Positions 54,453-63,204 of a DNA stretch of 64,000 nt are shown here, piece after piece. The DNA lies in NCBI GenBank assembly GCA_002839155.1, contig PGXM01000007.1:68621-132620 (forward strand). Direction: 5' to 3'. Origin of the DNA: Tenericutes bacterium HGW-Tenericutes-1. Its GTDB lineage: Bacteria; Bacillota_I; Bacilli_A; Izemoplasmatales; Hujiaoplasmataceae. The position numbers were made by a program, and so were the translations under genes. The notes beneath the pieces were generated by a model that saw nothing but the letters and a program-made list of their open reading frames with translations, made no database searches and was not told the DNA's origin. How positions within the stretch are numbered: the stretch's first letter is position 1; the number at the start of each line of letters is the position of its first letter.

Positions 54453-57293
54453 TTAGTGCTTTCTTTTATTAAAAATCATTGAGGTTTGAGTCACAATGAT
54501 TGGAGCCACCGCTAAAGCCAGTATGGCAGGTTGATCAATGATATTAGAAGCTAAACGACTATCAATGACCTTAATTGTTACTAAATCATCGTAAATTGCA
54601 TAAGGCGCACCGTTAGGGAAGGTTGATTTGAAGCGAACGATAAACGTTGCTGTACCCGTTGATTCAAAATTCGTAACGATAGCATTTGAAGACACTTCAA
54701 TACCGGTTCCACCATCGTCAACCAAAATAAATTCAGGGATATAATCATAGGTCATGCCTTTTAATGTTTCAATATAACCTCTTAACGAAATCGAAGCTTG
54801 AGGATTCGCTAAATCAACAGTGAAATTAAATTCGTTCATTTCAAAATTTAACCAATCGTTTGACATTCTCCAAGTATAGTCCGTTGTTATACCACCAACA
54901 CCCATACCATAATAACTATAGAGCGCTTCTACTTCATTAATCGTCCATGGCCAGGTTGTAATACCACGGTAATTAAGTTGTTTTACTAAATCTTCTGATA
55001 TCGTGTTAGAACTTGGATTAAATGTCGTCTTCATCGGTACTATCGTATTTAGAATCGATAAGACACTGCCATTAAGATTCGCAACATTTGATAGAGAAGT
55101 ATTGAGATATCCAACGGAAATATTGGGAATTAATGTTCTCATATTGGCAATTTGAGTCGTATTAAAGGTAATAACTGTGACTTGATCTCTTATATCAAAC
55201 TCAGTTATTAAATTGGCTAAAGCAGGAATAATTTCAGCTTTTCCACTCTTTATTTCGATAAAAATTTGGACGTCTTCATCTTTAAATGTATCAAAATACT
55301 CGTCGAGTGTCGGTAGTTTTAAGTTAGGAAAATTACCTGTATTATCGAGTACAGTCAATGCTTTTAATTGTTCAAGAGATGATTCTTCAACGGTTAATGT
55401 TCCATTCGTTGTCCTTGTTGTGGTTGAATCATGAATGACAATTATTTCATTATCAGTTGTCAAATAGATATCAAGTTCAATCACATGAGCTCCTGCTTCT
55501 AAAGCGAGAAGTGAGCCTTCTATCGTATTTTCTGGGGCTTTCGTAGACATTCCGCGATGGCCAATGACAAGTGGCATCCGGATTAATGAATTTTCTGGGA
55601 AGTTTCCATAAAAATCATAAAGGGAGGTCAAATCATTGACGATAACGCCATTACTACCAGCCATAACACCTCTAAATTGATCAACATCGTCACCATCTGA
55701 AGCATCGGTGATGACGGATACGAGACGTGTTTGTAAATATTCAACGTTATCTTTTGTGGCATATTCTTTTGGAAGCATGACACCTAAAGCACCACAATTA
55801 TTGGCACTATCACGAATACCAAGAAGATCCGTTTCAGATAAAACTGGAGTACCTGAATCATATTCAATTTCTAAAATACCTCGGAGCATGGAATAGGCTT
55901 CTCTTGCATCAGTAATAGCTAAAGTATTTCTAGAAATTAAATAGACATCACGAATACCATAACTCTTTAACATGGTCGCAACTTCAACTGCGACGTCTCG
56001 GTTTCTAATATAAAATGCTGGAATCACTTTCCCATCTATTGCTTTTAAAGCGTCCAAAATATTAGATACTCTGATACCTGAATTAGGATTGACAATATTC
56101 ACACTGTTATCAATTGACATGACTAGAACTTGTGGACGAACAACTTCGTTCATTGCCAATATATCATTATTTGAATAAACGAACTGCATCGCAGTCGGCG
56201 GAATTTGAATTCCGGTTTCCGGTTCATAAAGTTCTGCGATTGTTGTAAATTCTAAGGATGAATTATCAATGTAATCTTCAGGAACGGTGATTAAAATATT
56301 ATTATAAACTGAAATTGCCCCACTGGCTTGAAAACCAATACCACCACTGGTAAAATCACTGGCATTATCATATGTTATCATCAATGTGTCATTAATATAT
56401 TCTTTAACAACATCACCTTTTAAATCAATCTTTAAACGATAATTGGATGAAGACGAAATGGCTTCAGATAAACTAGTTGTTTTCGGAACATTCCATCCAT
56501 TATTGACCCATTTTGCAAATTCAACACCATTGGTTGCGGTTGCTCCTTGTCTAATGGCCATTTGGAAATAACCGGTTGCACCAAAACGAAACATGACCGA
56601 TGCCCAACGTGTAGGTTCGTTCGTAGAAAGGATAGTAAAGTCAGTTTCAATGATATAATTCTTGAACCCGTTAAGATAACTTGGTAACAAAACTCTTGAT
56701 GGTGTTGTTGCTCTGCCATCGACTAATAGTTTTCCATCACTGATATAAGCAGTACCTGTATTGATGGTGTACCCTTCAGGTAAAGTGCCATTAACTAAAC
56801 CGGCATAATCAGCGCTGAAAATTACATACTCTGTTTCTTCTGCGAGTTTTGTAAATACGTTAATTGGTATGGAAGTTTCACCCACGATAAATTGAAGGGT
56901 AAACATTCCTTTTTCAGAAGCTTCTAAGATACCATTGGTCACAGTAATACTGGCTGGAATGACATTGAATGTTATTTCATCTAAAGGAATTTCACCAAAA
57001 TCACCTTTATAAACATATTCTGATAAATCCACTTCTTCACCAACACTTGCAAGAATAAAATTCTTGGTATCTTTTAAAACGATTGCAGTATCCTCTGGAA
57101 TCGTTGTGGTCGTTGTTGTGGTCGTGGAAGTGGTTGTTGTAGTCGTGGTCGTTGTAGTCGTGGTTGATGATGCTGACGTCGTCGTTGAATCAGTCGTCGA
57201 TAATAAGGTCGTAATCGTTGTCGTAATATCCGTACAAGCAACTAAAACAAGCGTCAAAATCATCATGCTCACTAAAATCATGATTTTTTTCAT
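54453..57293 (-). CDS. Lipoprotein with LamG-like domain and glycerophosphodiester phosphodiesterase domain
   Basis: 946 residues. Lipobox LVAC (Cys about 20) and Thr-rich stalk. Residues ~155-345 are a LamG/3-keto-disaccharide-hydrolase-like beta sandwich. Residues ~365-565 look like a first, degenerate GDPD-type TIM barrel without HRG motif (GVMLPKEYATKDNVEYL, GVIVNDL). Residues ~575-810 are a full GDPD domain: VIGHRGMSTKAPENT near 578, ELDIYLT near 606, IHDSTTTRTTNG near 619 and IEIKSG. Residues to the end are beta-rich, finishing in a hydrophobic stretch and KRKH, perhaps a second membrane anchor. It should cleave glycerophosphodiesters (lipid head groups or teichoic-acid-like polymers) outside the cell. 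First gene of a two-gene operon. Confidence 0.82.
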   Translation of the reverse strand: MKKIMILVSMMILTLVLVACTDITTTITTLLSTTDSTTTSASSTTTTTTTTTTTTSTTTTTTTTIPEDTAIVLKDTKNFILASVGEEVDLSEYVYKGDFGEIPLDEITFNVIPASITVTNGILEASEKGMFTLQFIVGETSIPINVFTKLAEETEYVIFSADYAGLVNGTLPEGYTINTGTAYISDGKLLVDGRATTPSRVLLPSYLNGFKNYIIETDFTILSTNEPTRWASVMFRFGATGYFQMAIRQGATATNGVEFAKWVNNGWNVPKTTSLSEAISSSSNYRLKIDLKGDVVKEYINDTLMITYDNASDFTSGGIGFQASGAISVYNNILITVPEDYIDNSSLEFTTIAELYEPETGIQIPPTAMQFVYSNNDILAMNEVVRPQVLVMSIDNSVNIVNPNSGIRVSNILDALKAIDGKVIPAFYIRNRDVAVEVATMLKSYGIRDVYLISRNTLAITDAREAYSMLRGILEIEYDSGTPVLSETDLLGIRDSANNCGALGVMLPKEYATKDNVEYLQTRLVSVITDASDGDDVDQFRGVMAGSNGVIVNDLTSLYDFYGNFPENSLIRMPLVIGHRGMSTKAPENTIEGSLLALEAGAHVIELDIYLTTDNEIIVIHDSTTTRTTNGTLTVEESSLEQLKALTVLDNTGNFPNLKLPTLDEYFDTFKDEDVQIFIEIKSGKAEIIPALANLITEFDIRDQVTVITFNTTQIANMRTLIPNISVGYLNTSLSNVANLNGSVLSILNTIVPMKTTFNPSSNTISEDLVKQLNYRGITTWPWTINEVEALYSYYGMGVGGITTDYTWRMSNDWLNFEMNEFNFTVDLANPQASISLRGYIETLKGMTYDYIPEFILVDDGGTGIEVSSNAIVTNFESTGTATFIVRFKSTFPNGAPYAIYDDLVTIKVIDSRLASNIIDQPAILALAVAPIIVTQTSMIFNKRKH

Positions 57294-57314
57294 TGTGGAG
57301 TCCCCTTTCTATAG

Positions 57315-57326
57315 GTAAGCGTTTAC
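57315..57326. promoter_or_regulatory. LacI-family-like operator GTAAGCGTTTAC
   Basis: A 12-bp near-palindrome eight bases downstream of the -10 box, matching the site at 3240-3251 in 10 of 12 positions or more and in the same promoter position. Confidence 0.5.
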
Positions 57327-57334
57327 TTATATTA

Positions 57335-57363
57335 ATTTAACTACGAAAAATACAATGTGTCAA
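57335..57363 (-). promoter_or_regulatory. Promoter of the GDPD/CBM lipoprotein operon
   Basis: TTGACA (57358-57363) and TTAAAT (57335-57340), spacer 17, minus strand. Confidence 0.6.
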
Positions 57364-57400
57364 GCAAATAGAAAAAATAAAAAGATGCTATAGCATCTCT

Positions 57401-58327
57401 TTACTTTGATAATTTATGTTTATAATAACGTTCTTTATCGAGTACACCTAAAGATTCTGTAAATGTGCCTTGATCAACTTCTGCCAACGCTTCGCCTAAT
57501 ACAGCGACTTTTGAATCAATGTTATCGATAAAATGAATGATTAATGCTTCGGCGATATTGGGCTTTTTAGGCGAACCAAAGTTCCCATAGTAATGATGAG
57601 ACAAAATAATGTGCTCTAAAAGCATAATTTCTTCTAGGTTTGCATACCCAAGCCTTTCTGCCGTTAATGCAATTTCATTGACGCCTAAAGTAATATGGCC
57701 AACTAATTTTCCTTGTAAAGTATATTCGCTGCCTTCATAAGTGTCAAATTCGAGTATTTTTGTCACATCATGTAAGACAATCCCTGCAATAATTAAATCT
57801 TGATTTAAGAAAGGATAAACTTGTATCATTCCATCGGATAATTTCAGCATCGTTAAAGTATGATATGCAAGACCTGATATATAGGCATGATGAAATTTAG
57901 TCGCTGCCGGATAGAGATAAAAATCTTCACTATAGCGAGTAAAAATATCAAAGGTTATCGCCTTAATTGCTTCATTTTCAAGTCGATTTAAATAACTTTC
58001 AATTCCATGTTTTAATTCAGGTAATGAGATTGGAGCGTAGTCATAGAAAGCCCGCATCAAGCGTTCTTTTTCGATATCGGATATTTTCATCGCACTCATT
58101 AATTCGACTTTTGACGCTTTTAAATGTACTTTGTCTTTAAATTCAGCGGCGAGTGCTTCGATATAATAGATTTTATTGACAAGTAACTGCGTTCCCTTTG
58201 TCACGCGAACAATGACTTTATCCATGTCTTCACAGGTAACGTTTACTGGAAAATCATCATACGTTGAACCATTCATTTGGTCGATTCGTCCAAAAAATTG
58301 ATATGATTTGCCTAATTCTATGACCAT
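57401..58327 (-). CDS. yhaM: 3'-5' exoribonuclease YhaM family protein
   Basis: About 308 residues. An N-terminal OB-fold (about 1-90) precedes an HD domain: KFHHAYISGLAYHT near 155 and VLHDVTKI near 190 carry the metal-binding His and HD pair, with LSHHYYGN later. Degrades RNA (and DNA) from the 3' end with Mn2+. Start at 58327 from GGGTGAT. Twelve bases after pulA, so probably one transcript with cca and pulA. Confidence 0.9.
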   Translation of the reverse strand: MVIELGKSYQFFGRIDQMNGSTYDDFPVNVTCEDMDKVIVRVTKGTQLLVNKIYYIEALAAEFKDKVHLKASKVELMSAMKISDIEKERLMRAFYDYAPISLPELKHGIESYLNRLENEAIKAITFDIFTRYSEDFYLYPAATKFHHAYISGLAYHTLTMLKLSDGMIQVYPFLNQDLIIAGIVLHDVTKILEFDTYEGSEYTLQGKLVGHITLGVNEIALTAERLGYANLEEIMLLEHIILSHHYYGNFGSPKKPNIAEALIIHFIDNIDSKVAVLGEALAEVDQGTFTESLGVLDKERYYKHKLSK

Positions 58328-58339
58328 ATATATCACCCT

Positions 58340-60424
58340 TTACTTTTTAAAGATATACGTTCCGATGTCCGATATTTCATAGGTTTGGGCATCGATCGCT
58401 TGAAATAGATTGCTTGAGGATAAGAAGAAACGATAATCCTCGGGAATGATGATTGTTTCTTTAAGTTCCGTAGGTTTGAAAAGGATTATTAATTCGTCAC
58501 CGTCGGTCAATTTATACAAAATCGATTTCGATTGTAATACAATGACTTCAGCGGATGTATCAAGTTCTGAAGAAGCCTTCAGTTTGAAATTATCAGAAGT
58601 TTTTCTTAATTCAATAATCGATTGAATATAACTGACGTCATCAAAGTTCTCGTCATATAGTGACCAATCGATTTTGTTAATTTCATCTCCAGAGCGATAA
58701 GAGTTTTCATCGTCTTGTTTGGTCCGATAAAATTCTTGGCCACTGTGAATGAAGGGAACGCCTTGGGATAATAAAACCATGGAAGTGGCGAGTTTTTGTT
58801 GCTTCTTGATAAGCGATATATCTTCAGTGATATGAAGACATTTATCAAAGAATGTACGGTTGTCATGACATTCAACGTAATTAACCGATTGCGTTGCATA
58901 TTTAAACATAAACCGGTTATGAGCACTTCCTAAAAGCATTTCTTTGACGATGGGTGCTTCTTCTAAACGTCCTGTTGCATACCCTTTAATTTCAGGGAAG
59001 AAAGTAGCCCCCTTAACAGTTTCGCGGAATCGATCGTTAAAGAATCCGATGGTATAAATGACTGTTTTATTGCCCATATGTGCCATACGGTCTGCGGTAT
59101 TCGATGAATACATTTTCCAACCTTCACCATAGACCAATAAATGTTCATCAAGATTATGAAGTTCTTGTCTTAATTCATTCATGGTTTCGGTATCGATGAG
59201 TCCCATCAAATCGAAACGGAAACCATCAATTTTATATTCGTTGGTCCAATATAATACCGAATCTATGATAAATTTTCGAACCATTTTTCGGTGCGTTGCT
59301 AAATCATTGTGACAACCAGAAACATTGGTATAAATTCCTTCTCTATCCACGTGATAAGCATATCCCGGCACTAATTTTTCAAAGGGGAATACTTCTGCGT
59401 CAAAAACATGATTATAAACGACATCCATCACTACATTAATATTATATTCATGTAATGTATCAATCATTTGTTTAAGTTCATTGATTCTAGCATAGGGATC
59501 ATTAGGGTCCGTTGAAAACCACCCAGAAGGCACATTATATTGTCTTGGATTATAGCCCCAGTTATAGAGTTGATTAGGATGTAGTTCATCAATGCCATCA
59601 AAATCAAAAACTGGCATAAGCTGAACATGCGTAACGCCTAAAGATTTCAAATAATCAATTCCTGCTGGTAACCCAGATTTTGTTTTGATGTTTTTTTCTG
59701 TTAAACCTAAATACTGACCCGGATGTTTGAAATTTAAGGTTGAATCAATTGTGAAATCACGGACATGGAGCTCATAAATAATTGCGTCAGATGGATGACC
59801 TGAAAAGGATGCCTTATGTTTCATTTGATAAGTTTTACTTAAGTCAACGATGTAATTATATTCTGCATTTGCATTTGATGCAATCCCATAGGGATCTGTC
59901 AAAATTTGGGTTTTGCCATTCACATAAACGTGGTAACGGTAGCGATAGCCTTCTAAATCTCGATCGATGACTAACCGCCAAACACCTAAATTTTGATAAA
60001 TCATAGATTGCGTTGTTACGACACCTTTTGGTGATACAAGCTCTAAAGTCACTACTTTTGCGACCGGCGTCCAAACTTTAAACTTCGTTGATTCTTTGGT
60101 ATATGTAAAACCTAAATCATTTTTCTTATAATGGTAGATGTTATCAAATAAATCAGTTCTAACAATTTTTCCCGTATAGAGCTCAGAAGTCTCTCCTTCA
60201 TCGCTCTTGATATGATAATCCATTTCCAAATGAATATAAGCATCAAATTGGCACACGAGTTTGACTTCTGTGCCAATATTATGTTTTTGAATGATTTTTA
60301 ATTCAATTAACTCATCATTTCCAATCAAAGTATAAACGGTATTATCACGATAATTCTTTAATGGAACGATGATGGTTAATTCATCGAAATGATCTAAGTA
60401 ACAATAAAATTTTCTTGTGTCCAT
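58340..60424 (-). CDS. pulA: Type I pullulanase (GH13_14)
   Basis: 694 residues, no signal peptide, so cytoplasmic debranching of alpha-1,6 links in glycogen or imported maltodextrins. A CBM48-like domain (about 110-200) precedes the GH13 barrel. The diagnostic YNWGYNP lies near 288; nucleophile Asp in GFRFDLMG near 403; acid/base Glu in VYGEGW near 433; CHDN near 518. The start codon overlaps the cca stop by one base, with GGTGAAG upstream. Length is normal for Bacillus-type PulA. Confidence 0.95.
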   Translation of the reverse strand: MDTRKFYCYLDHFDELTIIVPLKNYRDNTVYTLIGNDELIELKIIQKHNIGTEVKLVCQFDAYIHLEMDYHIKSDEGETSELYTGKIVRTDLFDNIYHYKKNDLGFTYTKESTKFKVWTPVAKVVTLELVSPKGVVTTQSMIYQNLGVWRLVIDRDLEGYRYRYHVYVNGKTQILTDPYGIASNANAEYNYIVDLSKTYQMKHKASFSGHPSDAIIYELHVRDFTIDSTLNFKHPGQYLGLTEKNIKTKSGLPAGIDYLKSLGVTHVQLMPVFDFDGIDELHPNQLYNWGYNPRQYNVPSGWFSTDPNDPYARINELKQMIDTLHEYNINVVMDVVYNHVFDAEVFPFEKLVPGYAYHVDREGIYTNVSGCHNDLATHRKMVRKFIIDSVLYWTNEYKIDGFRFDLMGLIDTETMNELRQELHNLDEHLLVYGEGWKMYSSNTADRMAHMGNKTVIYTIGFFNDRFRETVKGATFFPEIKGYATGRLEEAPIVKEMLLGSAHNRFMFKYATQSVNYVECHDNRTFFDKCLHITEDISLIKKQQKLATSMVLLSQGVPFIHSGQEFYRTKQDDENSYRSGDEINKIDWSLYDENFDDVSYIQSIIELRKTSDNFKLKASSELDTSAEVIVLQSKSILYKLTDGDELIILFKPTELKETIIIPEDYRFFLSSSNLFQAIDAQTYEISDIGTYIFKK

Positions 60425-61611
60425 TATTCTTCACCTAAACTAGCATGAATTGACAACTTATCAATCACATACTTTTTAATTTTAAAATACTCATTTTCTA
60501 ATTGGTGGGTAATAATTTGATAAGTGATATCATCAATGAGATCACCAATGAGTCTTGCATCTGTTAATAATTTTAAATCTAATATATCTTGACCTTTAAA
60601 TGCTAAGTCGCAGGTCTTATGAATGGGCATATCTTGATAGAGTTTGCTGATTAATTCGGTTTGATTATTTGATGGATTAATAATGCAGTTCACATTATTT
60701 GCCATTTGACAGATCTCATATCCATTCGCATACACAATCAGTTCATTAAAAGCATCATTAGAAGTCGCGATTGCAATATCATGAATTTGATTAATTAACG
60801 ATAATTCTCGGTTTGAGAAACGCCATAATTCATCGTATCTAAAATCGCCAGTAACACTCGAGAGAGCAAAAAACTCATAATACGATATCGATAAATCATT
60901 CATCTTTGAAATCAATTCTAAAGCTGGTTTTAACTCTAGAAATACATCTCCAAGTCTTGCTTGATACATTAAGTGAAGCGCTTTGATAGTGTATGTTCCT
61001 TCAAAGGTTTGTTTAAGTTCTTGAAGAATTCTTTCATTCGCGATTGATTTTAACAAGTCAATATGATTATAGATACTTTCAAATGTCAGAGTTTCAATAT
61101 CAAATCCAAGTTTTGAAACAAACCGAAATGCACGTAAAATCCTTAAAGCATCTTCTTTAAACCGGATGTCTGGATTACCGACAGAACGAATTTTCTTATT
61201 ATAAATATCGCTTTTTCCATGAAACAAATCAATGATCTTCATATCTTCATCCATAGCCATGGCATTGATTGAAAAGTCGCGTCTTTTTAAGTCTTCATGA
61301 ATCGACTTTGTAAAATCGACAAAACTAGGATGACGATGATCAATGTACTCGCCTTCATTACGAAAAGTCGTCACTTCAAAGACACACTCTTCGGTAAATA
61401 CTGAGACAGTTCCGTATTTCTCGCCGGTCGCTTTTGATTTTGGAAAAAGGTTGATGATTTCTTCAGGTAAAGCAGAAGTCGCAATATCAATATCAGCACT
61501 TTTTACCCCAAGCAAAAAATCACGGACAAATCCTCCAACAAAATAAGCATCGTATCCGTTAGCTTTTAAAAGCGATATAATTTTCTTTCCTGCATCGACT
61601 GCAATTCCCAT
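60424..61611 (-). CDS. cca: CCA tRNA nucleotidyltransferase
   Basis: About 395 residues, class II. Adds or repairs the CCA end of tRNAs. Motifs: VGGFVRDFLLG, the metal-binding DIDIATSA, RRDFSINAMA and RILRAFRFVSKLGF. Start at 61611 from GGTGA (longer frame opens at 61620). TATAAT at 61628-61633. First gene of the cca-pulA-yhaM group. No HD phosphohydrolase domain is fused. Confidence 0.95.
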   Translation of the reverse strand: MGIAVDAGKKIISLLKANGYDAYFVGGFVRDFLLGVKSADIDIATSALPEEIINLFPKSKATGEKYGTVSVFTEECVFEVTTFRNEGEYIDHRHPSFVDFTKSIHEDLKRRDFSINAMAMDEDMKIIDLFHGKSDIYNKKIRSVGNPDIRFKEDALRILRAFRFVSKLGFDIETLTFESIYNHIDLLKSIANERILQELKQTFEGTYTIKALHLMYQARLGDVFLELKPALELISKMNDLSISYYEFFALSSVTGDFRYDELWRFSNRELSLINQIHDIAIATSNDAFNELIVYANGYEICQMANNVNCIINPSNNQTELISKLYQDMPIHKTCDLAFKGQDILDLKLLTDARLIGDLIDDITYQIITHQLENEYFKIKKYVIDKLSIHASLGEE

Positions 61612-61656
61612 GCTATTCACCGTCGTTATTATACCATAGACACTGTAACTTTTCTA

Positions 61657-61684
61657 TTGTTTTTATTGCCCTACGTGCTATAAT
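61657..61684 (+). promoter_or_regulatory. Promoter of yigZ
   Basis: TTGTTT (61657-61662) and TATAAT (61679-61684), 16-base spacer, divergent from cca. Confidence 0.6.
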
Positions 61685-61701
61685 TTAGGAAGGTGATATT
61701 G

Positions 61702-62316
61702 ATGCATTCCATTAAGTCCATAACGATTGAAGACAACGAGATTAAAAAATCACGGTTTATAGCTATTTTATATCCGGTCAAAACTGAAGACGACGTGCTT
61801 AATTTTTTAACAGACGCAAAACTCAAATATCCGAATGCGACGCATTATTGCTATGCGTATATTTTAGGCGATAAACAAGATATTCAAAAGTCAAGCGATG
61901 ATGGCGAACCTCAAAAAACAGCGGGTGTTCCCATGCTTGAAGTGCTTAAAAAACAAAACCTAACATTTGTTTTAGCGGTTGTGGTTAGATACTTTGGTGG
62001 TATTAAATTAGGTGCTGGAGGACTTGTTCGTGCATATTCATCTTCCGTTAAAGACGCTATAAAAAGAGCAATTATTACTGAATCTGCTATATACCAACAA
62101 TGCAAAGTCACTGTTGATTATGGTTCTGCCGGAGGACTTGAATTCTACTTGCACTCACTAACAGACGATGTTGAAAAGATTTATGGTGGGGATGTAATCA
62201 CGCTTAGGTTTGTTGTTTTAGATAAAAACACAGATAAGATTGCTGAGATGGTGAAAAAACTATCAAATTTCCAATCGCATTTAGTCAAAGAAAAAGAAGT
62301 TATACGCTATATGTAA
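61702..62316 (+). CDS. YigZ/IMPACT family protein
   Basis: About 204 residues. Conserved family motifs SSDDGEPQKTAGVPML and VVVRYFGGIKLGAGGLVRAYS lie in the N-terminal IMPACT domain; a ferredoxin-like C-terminal domain follows. The family is linked to translation control and ribosome binding, but the bacterial role is not settled. Start at 61702 after AGGTGAT. Confidence 0.92.
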   Translation: MHSIKSITIEDNEIKKSRFIAILYPVKTEDDVLNFLTDAKLKYPNATHYCYAYILGDKQDIQKSSDDGEPQKTAGVPMLEVLKKQNLTFVLAVVVRYFGGIKLGAGGLVRAYSSSVKDAIKRAIITESAIYQQCKVTVDYGSAGGLEFYLHSLTDDVEKIYGGDVITLRFVVLDKNTDKIAEMVKKLSNFQSHLVKEKEVIRYM

Positions 62317-62346
62317 AAAAAACCCAAACTTTTGGGTTTTCTTTTT
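62315..62346 (+). terminator. Terminator of yigZ
   Basis: AAAACCCAAA-CT-TTTGGGTTTT followed by CTTTTT, directly after the stop codon; could also serve the convergent gene. Confidence 0.85.
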
Positions 62347-62566
62347 ATAATAAAGCATTCATATTTTCAAATAATGAAATTAATGCATCCACAAAGAGAT
62401 AACCTAAAATAATGGATATCACCATGTAGATAAAACGAATTTGATCACTAGAATTAGCTTTAAAAATTCTGCTTAAATCAAGTGCTTGTAACGCTTTATA
62501 GATAAATGGAGTTGCGATAAAAAATAATACTATGCGGGCGATAATAAATACATCATCGAAAAACAT
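62345..62566 (-). CDS. DUF1146 (YwzB-like) small membrane protein
   Basis: 73 residues with two membrane helices. The central KALQALDLSRIFKANSSDQ followed by a second helix (SIILGYLFVDALI) matches the pattern of YwzB/DUF1146 proteins, often found near ATP synthase or cell-wall genes in Bacillota. Function unknown. Four bases after the NusG-II gene, hence co-transcribed. Confidence 0.75.
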   Translation of the reverse strand: MFFDDVFIIARIVLFFIATPFIYKALQALDLSRIFKANSSDQIRFIYMVISIILGYLFVDALISLFENMNALL

Positions 62567-62570
62567 ATAA

Positions 62571-63077
62571 TCACTCCAGAATGGCGTCAGGAATGAATTG
62601 ATCTGACGTCATATTCGTTACGACATTGATAACTAATTTGTTCGGTAAACAAACAATTGGTTCTAAACTTGAATTGGTTGGCGGTTGTAACTCACATAAA
62701 TCTCGAGGGCTCACTTGATAATCGACCTCAATTTTCTCGTCTTGAATTAACAGCTTAATCCCAACGATTTCATTACTTGAAGCATATTCGTCTAGGTCCC
62801 ATAATGCTTGCATTTCATCTTCCGTCATGATTGCTCCAGGCACATAAAAGATGCCTTCTTCAGCTCTACCAACATGAATTTGATTTTTATATTGGGTGTT
62901 ATAAACCGTATAATCATACGTTTTCATATCAATGACCATGATGAGTTCATCTTGGTAGAAAATCTTGGCATAAATATTTCCCGTCGATTGTGCGTTTTCT
63001 ACGAGTTTAAAACCGAGTAAAGCAGCGAGACCAATGATTAATAATACGCCAACAAAAATAAAATCATATTTTTTCAT
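62571..63077 (-). CDS. NusG domain II-containing membrane-anchored protein
   Basis: 168 residues: one N-terminal membrane helix (about 5-25), then an extracytoplasmic domain with AKIFYQDELIMVIDM and the conserved end ...IVCLPNKLVINV of NusG-domain-II proteins. The second conserved Cys is in RDLCEL. These proteins commonly neighbour ApbE flavin transferases and electron-transport genes, as here. Start from AGGAGGTGA. Confidence 0.85.
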   Translation of the reverse strand: MKKYDFIFVGVLLIIGLAALLGFKLVENAQSTGNIYAKIFYQDELIMVIDMKTYDYTVYNTQYKNQIHVGRAEEGIFYVPGAIMTEDEMQALWDLDEYASSNEIVGIKLLIQDEKIEVDYQVSPRDLCELQPPTNSSLEPIVCLPNKLVINVVTNMTSDQFIPDAILE

Positions 63078-63109
63078 CGTCTCACCTCCTATTTAGAACT
63101 AACGCTCTA

Positions 63110-63138
63110 ATTATACACAAAATTGATGAAAATATCAA
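63110..63138 (-). promoter_or_regulatory. Promoter of the NusG-II/DUF1146 pair
   Basis: TTGATA (63133-63138) and TATAAT (63110-63115), 17-base spacer, minus strand. Confidence 0.65.
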
Positions 63139-63159
63139 CCAATCTCGAAACGATATTCA

Positions 63160-63188
63160 TTGGCTTATTTCTGATTTTTTGATATAAT
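63160..63188 (+). promoter_or_regulatory. Promoter of apbE
   Basis: TTGGCT (63160-63165) and TATAAT (63183-63188), 17-base spacer; divergent from the NusG-II promoter. Confidence 0.65.
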
Positions 63189-63204
63189 GATGATGGTGAT
63201 TTGA

